Shown: positions 28,259 to 37,627 of the stretch, one piece after another
Layout: every line of letters starts with the position of its first letter
Numbering within the stretch: position 1 is the stretch's first letter
Assembly (NCBI RefSeq): GCF_900142295.1
Contig: NZ_FSRL01000001.1
Location: forward strand, 3,472,001-3,536,000
Origin: Vannielia litorea
Lineage (GTDB): Bacteria; Pseudomonadota; Alphaproteobacteria; Rhodobacterales; Rhodobacteraceae
Length of the DNA: 64,000 nucleotides
Reading direction: 5' to 3'
Position numbers and translations under genes: made by a program
Notes under the pieces: model-generated
Database searches by the model: none
The model's input: the letters and a program-made list of their open reading frames with translations, nothing else
Told to the model about the DNA's origin: nothing

Positions 28259-28310
28259 TCGACGGGTCGATCAGCTCGCCGCCGAAAACGAGGTGCAGGC
28301 GTTGGGTCAT
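28104..28310 (-). pseudogene. Chimeric mini-gene: DUF4170 start fused to TsaC end
   Basis: The tandem duplication joins the first 17 codons of the DUF4170 gene (MTQRLHLVFGGELIDPS) in frame to the last about 51 codons of tsaC (TGDLREAAANLFSMLHAL and on), giving 68 residues. It keeps the DUF4170 Shine-Dalgarno, so it may be translated. Neither part is a complete domain: it lacks the DUF4170 core and holds only the last part of the Sua5 C-terminal domain. It is best treated as a by-product of the duplication, probably without function, though a product could exist. Confidence 0.8.
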
Positions 28311-28549
28311 GGGCTTCTCCGAGGTTCCGGGCCGGTTGCGGCCGAGGGTAGAGGATTATGCCGGAGGGTTGAAGAAGGGTTGCGCCCTGCGCCCTCAGCG
28401 TGGCGCAGCGGCACGGGTGAGCCGGTCGTTGATGGCGAGGCCAAGGCCGTGCTGCGGAATGGGTGCCACGGCGATGGCGGTGCCCGGTTGCGCGTCGAGC
28501 GCGTGGAGCATCGAGAAGAGATTGGCGGCGGCTTCGCGCAGATCGCCCG
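28259..28549. repeat. Perfect 291-bp tandem duplication, copy B
   Basis: Second unit of the tandem repeat, abutting copy A with no spacer. Identity ends after 28549 (28259 is T where 28550 is C). Copy B keeps the real 3' end of tsaC, while its DUF4170 start runs into copy A. The unit length is divisible by three, so the fusion frame stays open. Confidence 0.95.
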
Positions 28550-29342
28550 CAGCGGAGAGGTTGGCGGCGGCCTCCGGGTGACCGGGGCCGAAGGCCAGAA
28601 AGAGCGCACCTTCGGGCGGCGTGGTCACGTTGAGCAGGACCGGCTTGGCCGGCGCGTAGTGCGAGGAGAGCTGGCCGGGCGCGCTTGGAGCGGTGTCGTT
28701 GGTCGGCGCGTCATGGTTCAGTGGTGCGCCGAGGGCGTCCTCCAGCGCCTCGACGGGCAGGCCACCCGGGCGGAGCAGGCGCGGCGTGGGGCCGGAGCAA
28801 TCGACGATGGTGCTTTCGACCCCGACCTCGGCCGGGCCGCCATCGAGCACGGCGGCGATGCGGCCCGAGAGAGCCTCGGCCACATGGGCGGCCGTGCTGG
28901 GAGAAATCCTGCCGGAGGGGTTGGCCGAGGGCGCGGCAAGCGGGCCGTCGAAGGCGGCGAGCAGCGCCTGGGCGAGCGGCAGCGCGGGAACGCGCAGCGC
29001 CACGGTCTGCAGCCCGGCGGTGACCAGCGGCGAAAGGCCGGCCTCCGGGCGGAGCGGGACCACCAGCGTGAGCGGGCCAGGCCAGAACGCCCGGGCGAGG
29101 CGGAGGGCTTCTCCTTCGATCGCCCCGATTGCGGCAGCGGCTTGAAGCGAGGGCAAGTGGCAGATCAGCGGGTTGAAGCGGGGGCGGCCCTTGGCCTCGA
29201 AGATCCCGGCCACGGCGGTGCCGTTGCGGGCATCGGCGGCAAGGCCATAGACCGTCTCCGTGGGTATCGCCACCAGAGCGCCTGCCCGCAGCAGCTCCAC
29301 CGCGCGGGTCACGCCTGCCTCGCCCTCCAGCCGTTCGGTCAT
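28395..29342 (-). CDS. tsaC: L-threonylcarbamoyladenylate synthase, Sua5 type
   Basis: Sua5/TsaC makes threonylcarbamoyl-AMP from threonine, bicarbonate and ATP for t6A37 in tRNA. The 315-residue product has the YrdC domain (VAIPTETVYGLAADA, IFEAKGRPRFNPLICHL, FWPGPLTLVVPL, APSANPSGRISPSTAAHV, STIVDCSGPTPRLLRPG) and, after a linker near LSSHYAPAKPVLL, the Sua5 C-terminal domain. The last 155 bases of the gene lie in the duplicated 291-bp unit. The gene ends intact here, and the upstream end is divergent from the acyl-CoA dehydrogenase gene. Confidence 0.95.
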   Translation of the reverse strand: MTERLEGEAGVTRAVELLRAGALVAIPTETVYGLAADARNGTAVAGIFEAKGRPRFNPLICHLPSLQAAAAIGAIEGEALRLARAFWPGPLTLVVPLRPEAGLSPLVTAGLQTVALRVPALPLAQALLAAFDGPLAAPSANPSGRISPSTAAHVAEALSGRIAAVLDGGPAEVGVESTIVDCSGPTPRLLRPGGLPVEALEDALGAPLNHDAPTNDTAPSAPGQLSSHYAPAKPVLLNVTTPPEGALFLAFGPGHPEAAANLSAAGDLREAAANLFSMLHALDAQPGTAIAVAPIPQHGLGLAINDRLTRAAAPR

Positions 29343-29451
29343 GCCGTTTCCCCGTGACGCCGCGTTTTGCGCCCTCCCTCTTGGGCGCGGGTGCCAACTC
29401 TCTTATGCTGCACGGCGCGGTGCCTCAAGGCCGCCCGAGGAGGAATTGCCC

Positions 29452-31158
29452 ATGCCCTACAAGGCCCCAGTCGAAGAGTTTCGCTTTCTGCTCAACCACG
29501 TGGTCGGCTACGGCCAGGTCACCGAAACCGAGCGTTTTGCCGAAGCGGGTGGCGAAATGATGGATGCGATCCTGACCGAGGCGGGGCGCCTCGCGAGCGA
29601 GGTTCTGGGCCCGTTGCAGCGCAATGGCGACCTGCATCCGGCGGTGCTGGAAAACGGCGTTGTGCGCACCTCCCCCGGCTTTGCCGAGGGATACAAGGCA
29701 ATTGCCGAGGGTGGCTGGATCGGCATCAGCGCCGACCCGGAGCACGGTGGCATGGGCCTGCCGATCACCTTGATGGAATCGGTGAACGAGATGATCAACG
29801 GCGCCTGCCTGTCGCTGGCGCTGAACCCGCTGCTGACCCAGGGCCAGATCGAGGCGCTGGAGCATCATGCCTCCGATGAGCTGAAGGCGCTCTACCTGCC
29901 CAAGCTCATCAGCGGCGAGTGGCAGGGCACCATGAACCTGACCGAGCCGCAGGCGGGCACCGATGTGGGCGCGCTGCGCACCAAGGCGGAGCCCGACGGC
30001 GACGGCACCTACCGGATCAGCGGTCAGAAGATCTACATCAGTTGGGGCGATGCGGATTTTGCCGAGAATGTCTGCCACCTGGTCCTCGCCCGCCTGCCCG
30101 ATGGCGTGCCGGGCACCAAGGGCATCAGCCTGTTCATGGTGCCTCGGAACATTCCGGACGAGAACGGCAAACCGGGCGAGCGCAACAGCCTGCGCGTGGT
30201 GAGCCTCGAGCACAAGATGGGCCTGCACGGCTCGCCCACGGCGGTGATGGAATACACCGAGGCCAAGGGCTGGCTGGTGGGCCGCGAGCATGGCGGCATG
30301 GCGGCGATGTTCACCATGATGAACAATGCCCGCCTGGGCGTGGGCATCCAGGGCATCGGCGTGGCCGAGGCCGCCACTCAGGCCGCGGTGGCCTATGCGG
30401 CCGAGCGCAAGCAGGGCAAGGTGGGCGGCGCGGGCACGATCATCGAGTTCCCCGACGTGCGGCGGATGCTGATGACCATGCGGGCCGAGACCCAGGCGGC
30501 TCGCGCGATCGCGCTGGCCAACGCCGTGGCGCTCGACATGGCCAATGCCACCGGCGACGCCGGATGGGCCGCCCGCGCGGCGCTTCTTACCCCGATCTCC
30601 AAGGCCTATGGCACCGACGTGGGCTGCGAGGTGGCGGCGACGGGCATCCAGGTGCACGGCGGCATGGGATTCATCGAGGAAACCGGCGCGGCGCAGTTCT
30701 ACCGGGATGTGCGCGTGACCACGATCTACGAAGGCACCAACGGCATCCAGGCGCTCGACCTCGTGGGCCGCAAGCTGATGGATGGCGGCGAGGCGGCCTT
30801 TACCCTGATCTCCGAGGTCGAAGAGGCCGCGGAGGCCGCACGGGCGCAGTTTCCCCGGCTGGCGGATGCCGTCTGGAACGCCGCGGAGGTGCAGCGCGAC
30901 CTGACCGAGGCAGTGCTGGAGATGGACATGGACGCCCGCGGCGCGGTGGCGGTAGCCTACCTGCGCGCCTTCGCGCGCGTGCTCGGCGCGCATTATCACC
31001 TTGCCAGCGCCGTGGCGGAAGGCGGCAACGGCCCACGAACCGGCCTTGCGCGGTTCTACGTCATGCGTCTGCTCCCCCAGCACACGGGACTGGCGGCGGA
31101 AGTGAGGATGGGATCGGAAGGCATGGACGCCCTTTCCAACGAGGAGCTGGCGGGCTAG
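29452..31158 (+). CDS. Acyl-CoA dehydrogenase (DmdC/FadE5-like)
   Basis: The 568-residue product is a long-form FAD acyl-CoA dehydrogenase: an N-terminal extension (MPYKAPVEEFRFLLNHVVGY), the MNLTEPQAGTDVGALRTKAE flavin/substrate loop, KIYISWGDADFAENVCHLV, the late TIYEGTNGIQALDLVGRK with the probable catalytic Glu, and a C-terminal all-helical domain. This architecture matches DmdC-like enzymes that oxidise methylmercaptopropionyl-CoA in roseobacters and also other long acyl-CoA dehydrogenases. The substrate is not decided here; no dmdB or dmdD gene is nearby. The ATG at 29452 has GAGGAGG 8 bases upstream. It is divergent from tsaC and runs on to an MBL gene. Confidence 0.9.
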   Translation: MPYKAPVEEFRFLLNHVVGYGQVTETERFAEAGGEMMDAILTEAGRLASEVLGPLQRNGDLHPAVLENGVVRTSPGFAEGYKAIAEGGWIGISADPEHGGMGLPITLMESVNEMINGACLSLALNPLLTQGQIEALEHHASDELKALYLPKLISGEWQGTMNLTEPQAGTDVGALRTKAEPDGDGTYRISGQKIYISWGDADFAENVCHLVLARLPDGVPGTKGISLFMVPRNIPDENGKPGERNSLRVVSLEHKMGLHGSPTAVMEYTEAKGWLVGREHGGMAAMFTMMNNARLGVGIQGIGVAEAATQAAVAYAAERKQGKVGGAGTIIEFPDVRRMLMTMRAETQAARAIALANAVALDMANATGDAGWAARAALLTPISKAYGTDVGCEVAATGIQVHGGMGFIEETGAAQFYRDVRVTTIYEGTNGIQALDLVGRKLMDGGEAAFTLISEVEEAAEAARAQFPRLADAVWNAAEVQRDLTEAVLEMDMDARGAVAVAYLRAFARVLGAHYHLASAVAEGGNGPRTGLARFYVMRLLPQHTGLAAEVRMGSEGMDALSNEELAG

Positions 31159-31167
31159 GTCCGCGGC

Positions 31168-32211
31168 ATGGACGCACAGCCCATCTCCTTTCCTTGGGAT
31201 AGCCCGCCTGCCCCAGGCGCGGCGATCGAAGTGGCCTTGGGCATCCTCTGGCTGCGGCTGCCGCTGCCGATGGCGCTGGATCACGTGAATATTTTCGCGC
31301 TCGACGAGGGCGAGAGCTGGGCGGTGATCGACACCGGCATCGGCTCGAAGAAGAGCCGGGAGATCTGGCAGGCGCTGCTCGACGGGCCACTTGGCGGCAA
31401 GCCGGTGGGGCGGGTTTTTCTGACGCACCACCACCCGGATCACGTCGGCAACGCCGGATGGTTGATGCAGGAGCATGGGGCCGAGCTGTGGTCGACCCGG
31501 TTGTGCTGGACGCTGACCCGCATGCTCCAGCTCGACGAGCAGGCGCGGCCCAACGAGGAGACCAAACTGTTCTGGCGCCGCGCGGGGATGGACCCGGCTG
31601 TCTATGCGAGGCGGTGCGAGGAGCGGCCCTTCAACTTTGCCGATATCACCTGGCCGCTGCCTGTGGGGTTTCAGGCGTTGCACGAGGGCCAGCGGCTCAC
31701 CATCGGTGGGCGGCGCTGGACCGTGCATATCGGCAATGGCCACGCGCCGCAGCACGCAACGTTCTGGTGCGATGACGAACCGCTGGTGCTGGGCGGCGAC
31801 CAGCTCTTGCCGTCGATCTCGCCCAACCTCGGGGTCTATGCCTCCGAGCCCGATGCCGACCCGGTGGGCGAGTGGCTGGAGAGCTGCGCGCGCCTCGGGG
31901 CCTATGCCCGAGACGACCAGCTCGTGCTGCCGGGCCACAAGCTGCCCTTCACCGGCCTGCCCGCGCGGCTGGTGCAGATGGCCGACAACCACCATACGGC
32001 GCTGGCCCGGCTGCTGGAGCACCTCTCCGATAGGCCCGGCACCGTGCACGACTGTTTCGAGCCGATCTTCGGGCGGCGGATCGAGGGCGATACCTACGGG
32101 CTGGCGCTGGCAGAGGCGGTGGGGCACCTCAACCATCTCTATGCCACCGGAAGAGTGAGCCGTGAGCCCGGGGCGGATGATGCGTGGATCTACAGGGTGG
32201 TCGAGCCATGA
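31168..32211 (+). CDS. MBL-fold metallohydrolase
   Basis: The 347-residue product has the metallo-beta-lactamase core: a turn with VIDTGIG, metal ligands THHHPDHVGNAGW (residues 87-92 HHHPDH), HIGNGHAPQHATFWC with a third His, LVLGGDQLLPSISPNLG with the bridging Asp, and LPGHKLPF. A C-terminal helical domain, of the type seen in LACTB2/BLACT-winged-helix hydrolases, follows. It is probably a zinc hydrolase of a thioester or nucleic-acid type substrate. It lies 9 bases after the acyl-CoA dehydrogenase and overlaps the next gene (ATGA), so the three are probably one operon. Confidence 0.88.
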   Translation: MDAQPISFPWDSPPAPGAAIEVALGILWLRLPLPMALDHVNIFALDEGESWAVIDTGIGSKKSREIWQALLDGPLGGKPVGRVFLTHHHPDHVGNAGWLMQEHGAELWSTRLCWTLTRMLQLDEQARPNEETKLFWRRAGMDPAVYARRCEERPFNFADITWPLPVGFQALHEGQRLTIGGRRWTVHIGNGHAPQHATFWCDDEPLVLGGDQLLPSISPNLGVYASEPDADPVGEWLESCARLGAYARDDQLVLPGHKLPFTGLPARLVQMADNHHTALARLLEHLSDRPGTVHDCFEPIFGRRIEGDTYGLALAEAVGHLNHLYATGRVSREPGADDAWIYRVVEP

Positions 32212-32687
32212 GTGACGAAGAGATCCGCACGCTCGCGGAGGCGCATGAAGAGAGCGCCCTTTTGCGGTCGCGCGCGGTTCATGCTGATCCGGATGCCCCG
32301 GCAACGGCGGAGCAGAAGCCTTTGCCGGAGGCGCTTTGTGCGCGTCCGACAGAAGAGAAGTCGCCCGCAGAATGGGCCTATGAGCGGCTCATTCTCTACA
32401 TCCAGAATTTCGAGGAGCAGCTCGACAAGGATGAGGAGATCGCCATGGGGATGACCGATGGTGGCGCCGGGCTGCTGCGGATCGAGGGGATCGGGTTTTT
32501 TGCGCCCGATATCGTCAGCTTCTACGGGCGCGACATGGAGGGGGGCCGGATGCAGCTTGTTCAGCATGTGACCCAGCTGAACGTGACGCTCCGGGCGCTG
32601 CCCAAGCCCAAGGGCGAGGTCGAGGCGCAGCGCATCGGCTTTCGGCTGGCCAAGGGGTTGGGCCGGGGGGAAACGACGGGCGAATAG
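32208..32687 (+). CDS. DUF6173-like small protein
   Basis: The 159-residue product has a charged N-terminal 60 residues and then PAEWAYERLILYIQNFEEQL, RIEGIGFFAPDIVSFYGRD and MQLVQHVTQLNVTLRALP, conserved in Rhodobacteraceae small proteins assigned to DUF6173. No enzyme motif is visible. It has no signal peptide or membrane segment, so it is cytosolic. The start overlaps the MBL gene stop as ATGA. The family assignment is from memory of the sequence pattern. Function is unknown. Confidence 0.75.
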   Translation: MSDEEIRTLAEAHEESALLRSRAVHADPDAPATAEQKPLPEALCARPTEEKSPAEWAYERLILYIQNFEEQLDKDEEIAMGMTDGGAGLLRIEGIGFFAPDIVSFYGRDMEGGRMQLVQHVTQLNVTLRALPKPKGEVEAQRIGFRLAKGLGRGETTGE

Positions 32688-32692
32688 CGGGC

Positions 32693-33583
32693 TCATCGCC
32701 GGGCGATGCGCGTGGCCTCCCACTCCGGACCGGCCTCGTCGGAACCCTCCGCGAAAACGGCAAGGCTGACCGGCCTGCGCAGATCGTGAAACCGATAGAC
32801 CGCGCAGCAGCTGAACGGACCGGAGCCGGAATGGCCCTCGACCCGGCCTGCCGCCTCCACCTCTCCCGACATCACGCCAAGACCGTAGCCCGTTGTTGTC
32901 CAGGGCCGGCCCGCGATGGGGCCGCCGAGGCGGTGGATTGCATCTTGCGGGGTGTGGCAGAGCGCGTGCACGAGCAGGGCGGCATCTGACGCGGAGCCGA
33001 TGAAGCAGCCGTGGTAGACCCAGCCGGGGTGGTAGCCGTCAGCGCCGGGCATCTCCGCGAAATCCTCTGGAAGCTCGGCCAGCCGCATGGTGGTGAGACC
33101 GAGGGGTTGGGCGAAATACCGCGCGGCGAGGGTGCTGAGCGGTTCGCCGGCTGCCGTTTCCACCGCTTCACGGGCGAGCATGTAGCCGACGTTCGAATAG
33201 GCCCAGCCTTTGCTCGGGGCGAACCCCGGCTGATCGCGCAGCTCCCGCATGAGCCGCTCCCGGTGCCAGGGAGGTTCGCGCCGCGCGACGGCCGCGTGAT
33301 AGGCCTTCAGGCGGCTGTAGCAGGGCACGCCGGCCCGGTGCTGGAGAAGCTGGCGGAGGGTCCAGGGGGCGTCGCCCTGGGCGTCGAGATCGAGCCTTCC
33401 GTCCGCGCTGAGACGCAGGGCGATGGCAGCGATGATCGTCTTGGAAAAGCTCCACCACGGGTGAATGCGCGACGGGTCGCCCTGCGCACCGATCGTGCCG
33501 TCATCGAAGATCCAGGCTGCGTCCATCACGGGCCCCGAAACAGAATGGAGGGCCTCGACCCCCGAGACCCTCCATCTTCCCAC
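32693..33583 (-). CDS. Beta-lactamase-family serine hydrolase
   Basis: The 296-residue product has the class C/DD-peptidase pattern: SxxK motif SFSK (Ser45, Lys48) in HPWWSFSKTIIAAIAL, YxN motif in GWAYSNVGYML, and a KTG-like region present as EGHSGSGPFSCC. It has no signal peptide, so it appears cytosolic, as for esterase-like members (EstB type). It could be an esterase or amidase rather than an antibiotic-hydrolysing enzyme. It converges with the DUF6173 gene and is preceded on its own strand by a 332-base stretch without genes. The start could be the Met at residue 20. Confidence 0.85.
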   Translation of the reverse strand: MGRWRVSGVEALHSVSGPVMDAAWIFDDGTIGAQGDPSRIHPWWSFSKTIIAAIALRLSADGRLDLDAQGDAPWTLRQLLQHRAGVPCYSRLKAYHAAVARREPPWHRERLMRELRDQPGFAPSKGWAYSNVGYMLAREAVETAAGEPLSTLAARYFAQPLGLTTMRLAELPEDFAEMPGADGYHPGWVYHGCFIGSASDAALLVHALCHTPQDAIHRLGGPIAGRPWTTTGYGLGVMSGEVEAAGRVEGHSGSGPFSCCAVYRFHDLRRPVSLAVFAEGSDEAGPEWEATRIARR

Positions 33584-33915
33584 GAGCTCCCAATCGCACC
33601 GCTCGTATCTGGTATGTCCCGGGTCGTCCTGACCGTTCGCTTGAGGGGGGTCTAACCCGGATGTCGCGCCCGATCAATCTTCTTGTCCAGAAAAGTCGAT
33701 GTTTTACAGTTGGTTATGGTGTGTGGCGCGTTAACCATGCGACGGGCCGTTCGGCTGCCGACATGTGCGTGCCGGCGATCGGGCGAGATCGGGCCAACTG
33801 CCCGGAACCAAAGAGGGAACTGCCGATCAGGCACCTCCCCCCTGAATGACCGTCCACCGCAGTGGCCGCCACGGATCTTTCGATAGGGTTACCGATCAGG
33901 CGGGTTCTGGCCGCC
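33584..33915. other. Intergenic stretch of 332 bases between two minus-strand genes
   Basis: Holds the upstream region of the serine hydrolase gene and the downstream region of the DUF2853 gene. A less GC-rich patch lies near 33680-33760. On the minus strand TTGATC and TAGACC lie 17 bases apart near 33651-33679, a weak promoter-like pair. Short open frames here (for example 33661-33849, plus strand) have no Shine-Dalgarno or recognisable domain. I see no RNA gene or clear repeat. Confidence 0.4.
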
Positions 33916-34257
33916 TTACTTGTAAACCGAGTCTTTCTTGAAGTGCTTCACCAGCAGGTAATAGAAGACCGCGCGATACTTGTTGCGCTCGGATTTGCCG
34001 TAGGTCTCGATCGCCTTCTCGATGCCGGCCATCAGGTCGGGGCCGGCCTTGAGGCCGAGTTTCTTGACCAGGAAGTTCTTCTCGATCGTTTCGAGCTCGC
34101 TCTTCTGGCTGGCGGCGACGGTGGAAGCATCGTCGTTGTAGATCGAGGGACCGCAACCGATGGTCACCTTCGTCAGCAGGTCCATGTCGGGCGTCATCCC
34201 GCATTTGTTTTTCAGATCGTCGGCGTACTTCGCGATCAACTCGTCTCTCTTGCCCAT
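33916..34257 (-). CDS. DUF2853 family protein
   Basis: The 113-residue product matches DUF2853: DELIAKYADDLKNKCGMTPD, LLTKVTIGCGPSIYNDDAST, ETIEKNFLVKKLGLKAGPDL and the Tyr/Lys-rich end RAVFYYLLVKHFKKDSVY. It is a small, probably helical cytosolic protein; its function is unknown. The ATG at 34257 follows a GAGGGAG-like Shine-Dalgarno. It is divergent from uspA, with 292 bases between the two starts that must hold both promoters. Confidence 0.88.
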   Translation of the reverse strand: MGKRDELIAKYADDLKNKCGMTPDMDLLTKVTIGCGPSIYNDDASTVAASQKSELETIEKNFLVKKLGLKAGPDLMAGIEKAIETYGKSERNKYRAVFYYLLVKHFKKDSVYK

Positions 34258-34549
34258 GATGCTTCACTCCCTCGCATGGTGGCACTCCGGCGAGTTCTCC
34301 CGCCGTTGCCCGGGACCATACGCAACACCCCCCCACCGGCAAAGAAAAAATCCTGAAAACGCCCGGTCAACCCCAAGTCTGGCGACATCCTGCCCCCGTT
34401 CCGGTGGCTCGCCGGACATCCGGGCCCCGGCAAGAAAATCCGTGACAGGGATGCAGTTTATCGAACAGGTTGAGGGGGCGAACCGCCGGTTGGCTTCAAT
34501 TTCCTGGCGAGTCCGGCGGGACTTGGACAAAGGAAACGGGGGACAGTAC

Positions 34550-34987
34550 ATGAGTTCTGAGACATTCATCGTCGCGTATGAGGGCGAGAAGGGCGATACG
34601 CCCACGCTCGACTACGCGATCGAACGTGCGAAGAAGGACGGCGCGAACCTGCTCGTCGTCCATATCCTCGAATGGTCGCCATACAGCTTTCTCACGCCCG
34701 AGGAGATCGAAGAGCGTCACGGACGCCGCAAGCAGGAGATGGCCCGCGCCAAGGAGGTCGTGCTCGATCCGGCGCTGGCCAAGGTCGAGGCCGCGGGGCT
34801 TCAGGGCGCCGCCGAGCTGCGTTACGGCAATGTCGTCGACAAGATCGTGGAGATCGCCAACGAGAAGAAGGCGTCAATGATCTTCGTCGGGCGGGCCGGG
34901 TCACAATCCATAGCGGCCCGGGTCTTCGGTTCGGTGCCGATCGGGCTGGCCCAGGTTGCCCCCGTACCCACCGTGATCGTGCCCTGA
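34550..34987 (+). CDS. Universal stress protein (UspA family)
   Basis: The 145-residue product has the Usp fold: FIVAYEGEKGDTPTLDYAIERA, LLVVHILEWSP, and the ATP-binding loop FVGRAGSQSIAARVFGS (G-2x-G-9x-GS pattern), ending APVPTVIVP. The loop is intact, so ATP binding is likely. The gene ends 16 bases before the symporter, so the stress protein is probably co-expressed with it and may regulate the carrier. I chose the ATG at 34550; the frame is open upstream but has no family similarity. Confidence 0.93.
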   Translation: MSSETFIVAYEGEKGDTPTLDYAIERAKKDGANLLVVHILEWSPYSFLTPEEIEERHGRRKQEMARAKEVVLDPALAKVEAAGLQGAAELRYGNVVDKIVEIANEKKASMIFVGRAGSQSIAARVFGSVPIGLAQVAPVPTVIVP

Positions 34988-35003
34988 GCGCCGGAGAAAA
35001 CCC

Positions 35004-36545
<1,542 letters not shown>

Positions 36546-36551
36546 TCCACA

Positions 36552-36581
36552 GGGCGCTCCGCGAGGTCTTGCGGGGCGCCC
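36552..36581. terminator. Hairpin after the AGCS symporter gene
   Basis: GGGCGCTCCGC pairs with GCGGGGCGCCC across an 8-base loop: an 11-bp stem with one T:G pair, starting 7 bases after the symporter stop and ending 5 bases from the convergent reductase stop. There is no T run on the plus side, so it may act as a two-way, partly Rho-assisted terminator or as an mRNA-stabilising 3' end. Confidence 0.5.
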
Positions 36582-36585
36582 ATGC

Positions 36586-37548
36586 TCAGCCGAAGAGCGC
36601 CGTTTCGAGCTCCTTGTCGCTCAGGCTCCCGGCCTCACCGCCCTCTGACATCAGGCGAAGCGAGAGCGCCTGCGCCCGCGCGTTCAACGGGGCGTCCACG
36701 CCGTGAAGCCGGGCCAGCCGGACGATCTCGCCGTTCAGCCAGTCTGTCTCCACGCTGCCGGTCCCGCGCGCGAGGCTCTGGGTGGTGGAGTTGCCGACCC
36801 GGCCTTCACCACTGTCCCGGGTGCGCATGAGGACCTCGCGGCGCGGATCCGTGCCCAGGTCGGCCCAGTCGATCCCGGCGGCCTCGAGGACGGCCTTGCC
36901 CTCCTCGCGCAACGGCCCGTCGAAGGGGGCGCAATCGGCACCGGCGGGCAGCAGGGCGCCGGTGATGTTGCCGAGATTGAGGATCAGCTTGCCCCACTTG
37001 GGGGCCATCGCATCGTCGCGCACGAAACAGGCGATGTTGGCGGCGTTCAGCGCCTCGGACAGGGCCTCATCGGCCTCATCCCGGCCGAACGGATAGCGGC
37101 CCATCTCGAAGATGCCGAAGCGCGGCTCGCAGCCGATGGTCACCTCGCCGGGCGTGGCGTAGCCCGCGGGCATCATCACCGTGACGGCATGGACGTTGGG
37201 AAAGTAGCGCAGCGCCATGTCCTCGTTCGCCACGCCGTTCTGAAGGCAGAACAGCGGCTGGTCGGTCATGCCTGCTGCCCGCAGGTCGGCCAGTGCGGCC
37301 TCGGTGTGCTGGGTCTTCACGCAGAGCAGCACCACGTCATCGGGGCGGAAGGTGATTTCGCGCGGGTGGGCGACGCAGGCAAACCGGGCACGCTCCCGGC
37401 CGCGGGCGGAGTCGAGCGTGAGCCCGCCTGCCGTGATGGCTTGCAGCATGGGGTCACGGGCGATGCCCAGCACCTCCTGCCCCGACAGGGCCAGCGCGGC
37501 TGCGACCACACCGCCGATCGCTCCAACTCCGTGCACGATAACCCGCAT
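36586..37548 (-). CDS. 2-dehydropantoate 2-reductase-like protein (ApbA/PanE family)
   Basis: PanE reduces ketopantoate to pantoate with NADPH for CoA synthesis; many paralogues have other 2-keto acid substrates. The 320-residue product has the N-terminal nucleotide-binding loop HGVGAIGGVVAAALALSGQ, VLLCVKTQHTE, FCLQNGVANEDMA, then KWGKLILNLGNITGAL (with the catalytic Lys) and NGEIVRLARLHGVDAPLN near the C terminus, all typical of PanE. I chose the ATG at 37548. It lies downstream of ahcY on the same strand behind a strong terminator, so it is probably transcribed separately. Confidence 0.85.
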   Translation of the reverse strand: MRVIVHGVGAIGGVVAAALALSGQEVLGIARDPMLQAITAGGLTLDSARGRERARFACVAHPREITFRPDDVVLLCVKTQHTEAALADLRAAGMTDQPLFCLQNGVANEDMALRYFPNVHAVTVMMPAGYATPGEVTIGCEPRFGIFEMGRYPFGRDEADEALSEALNAANIACFVRDDAMAPKWGKLILNLGNITGALLPAGADCAPFDGPLREEGKAVLEAAGIDWADLGTDPRREVLMRTRDSGEGRVGNSTTQSLARGTGSVETDWLNGEIVRLARLHGVDAPLNARAQALSLRLMSEGGEAGSLSDKELETALFG

Positions 37549-37565
37549 GGGCGCTCCTCCAATTG

Positions 37566-37592
37566 AAAAGGCCCCGAGGTCTCCCCGGGGCC
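37566..37592 (-). terminator. Rho-independent terminator after ahcY
   Basis: On the minus strand, GGCCCCG and CGGGGCC pair (7 bp) across a 9-base loop and are followed directly by TTTT. It lies about 40 bases beyond the ahcY stop and in front of the reductase gene, so it separates the two transcripts. Confidence 0.75.
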
Positions 37593-37604
37593 CGTTTGCC
37601 GCAG

Positions 37605-37621
37605 GGTGGGTCAAACCCACC
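37605..37621. repeat. GGTGGGT-NNN-ACCCACC hairpin element, copy 1 (after ahcY)
   Basis: A perfect 7-bp stem with a 3-base loop, starting 6 bases beyond the ahcY stop. The same stem occurs at 59464-59480 just after another stop codon. It looks like a small intergenic palindromic element or 3' stabiliser and sits next to the ahcY terminator. Confidence 0.6.
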
Positions 37622-37627
37622 GCAGGT

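Noticed and set aside
29425..32304. A 959-codon open frame on the minus strand opposite the acyl-CoA dehydrogenase and MBL genes
   Set aside because: Same reason: mirror frame, His/Gly/Arg rich, no domain, and the plus-strand genes are clearly real.
33661..33849. A 62-codon open frame in the gene-free stretch after the serine hydrolase
   Set aside because: No ribosome site and no domain; composition is like the surrounding non-coding DNA.
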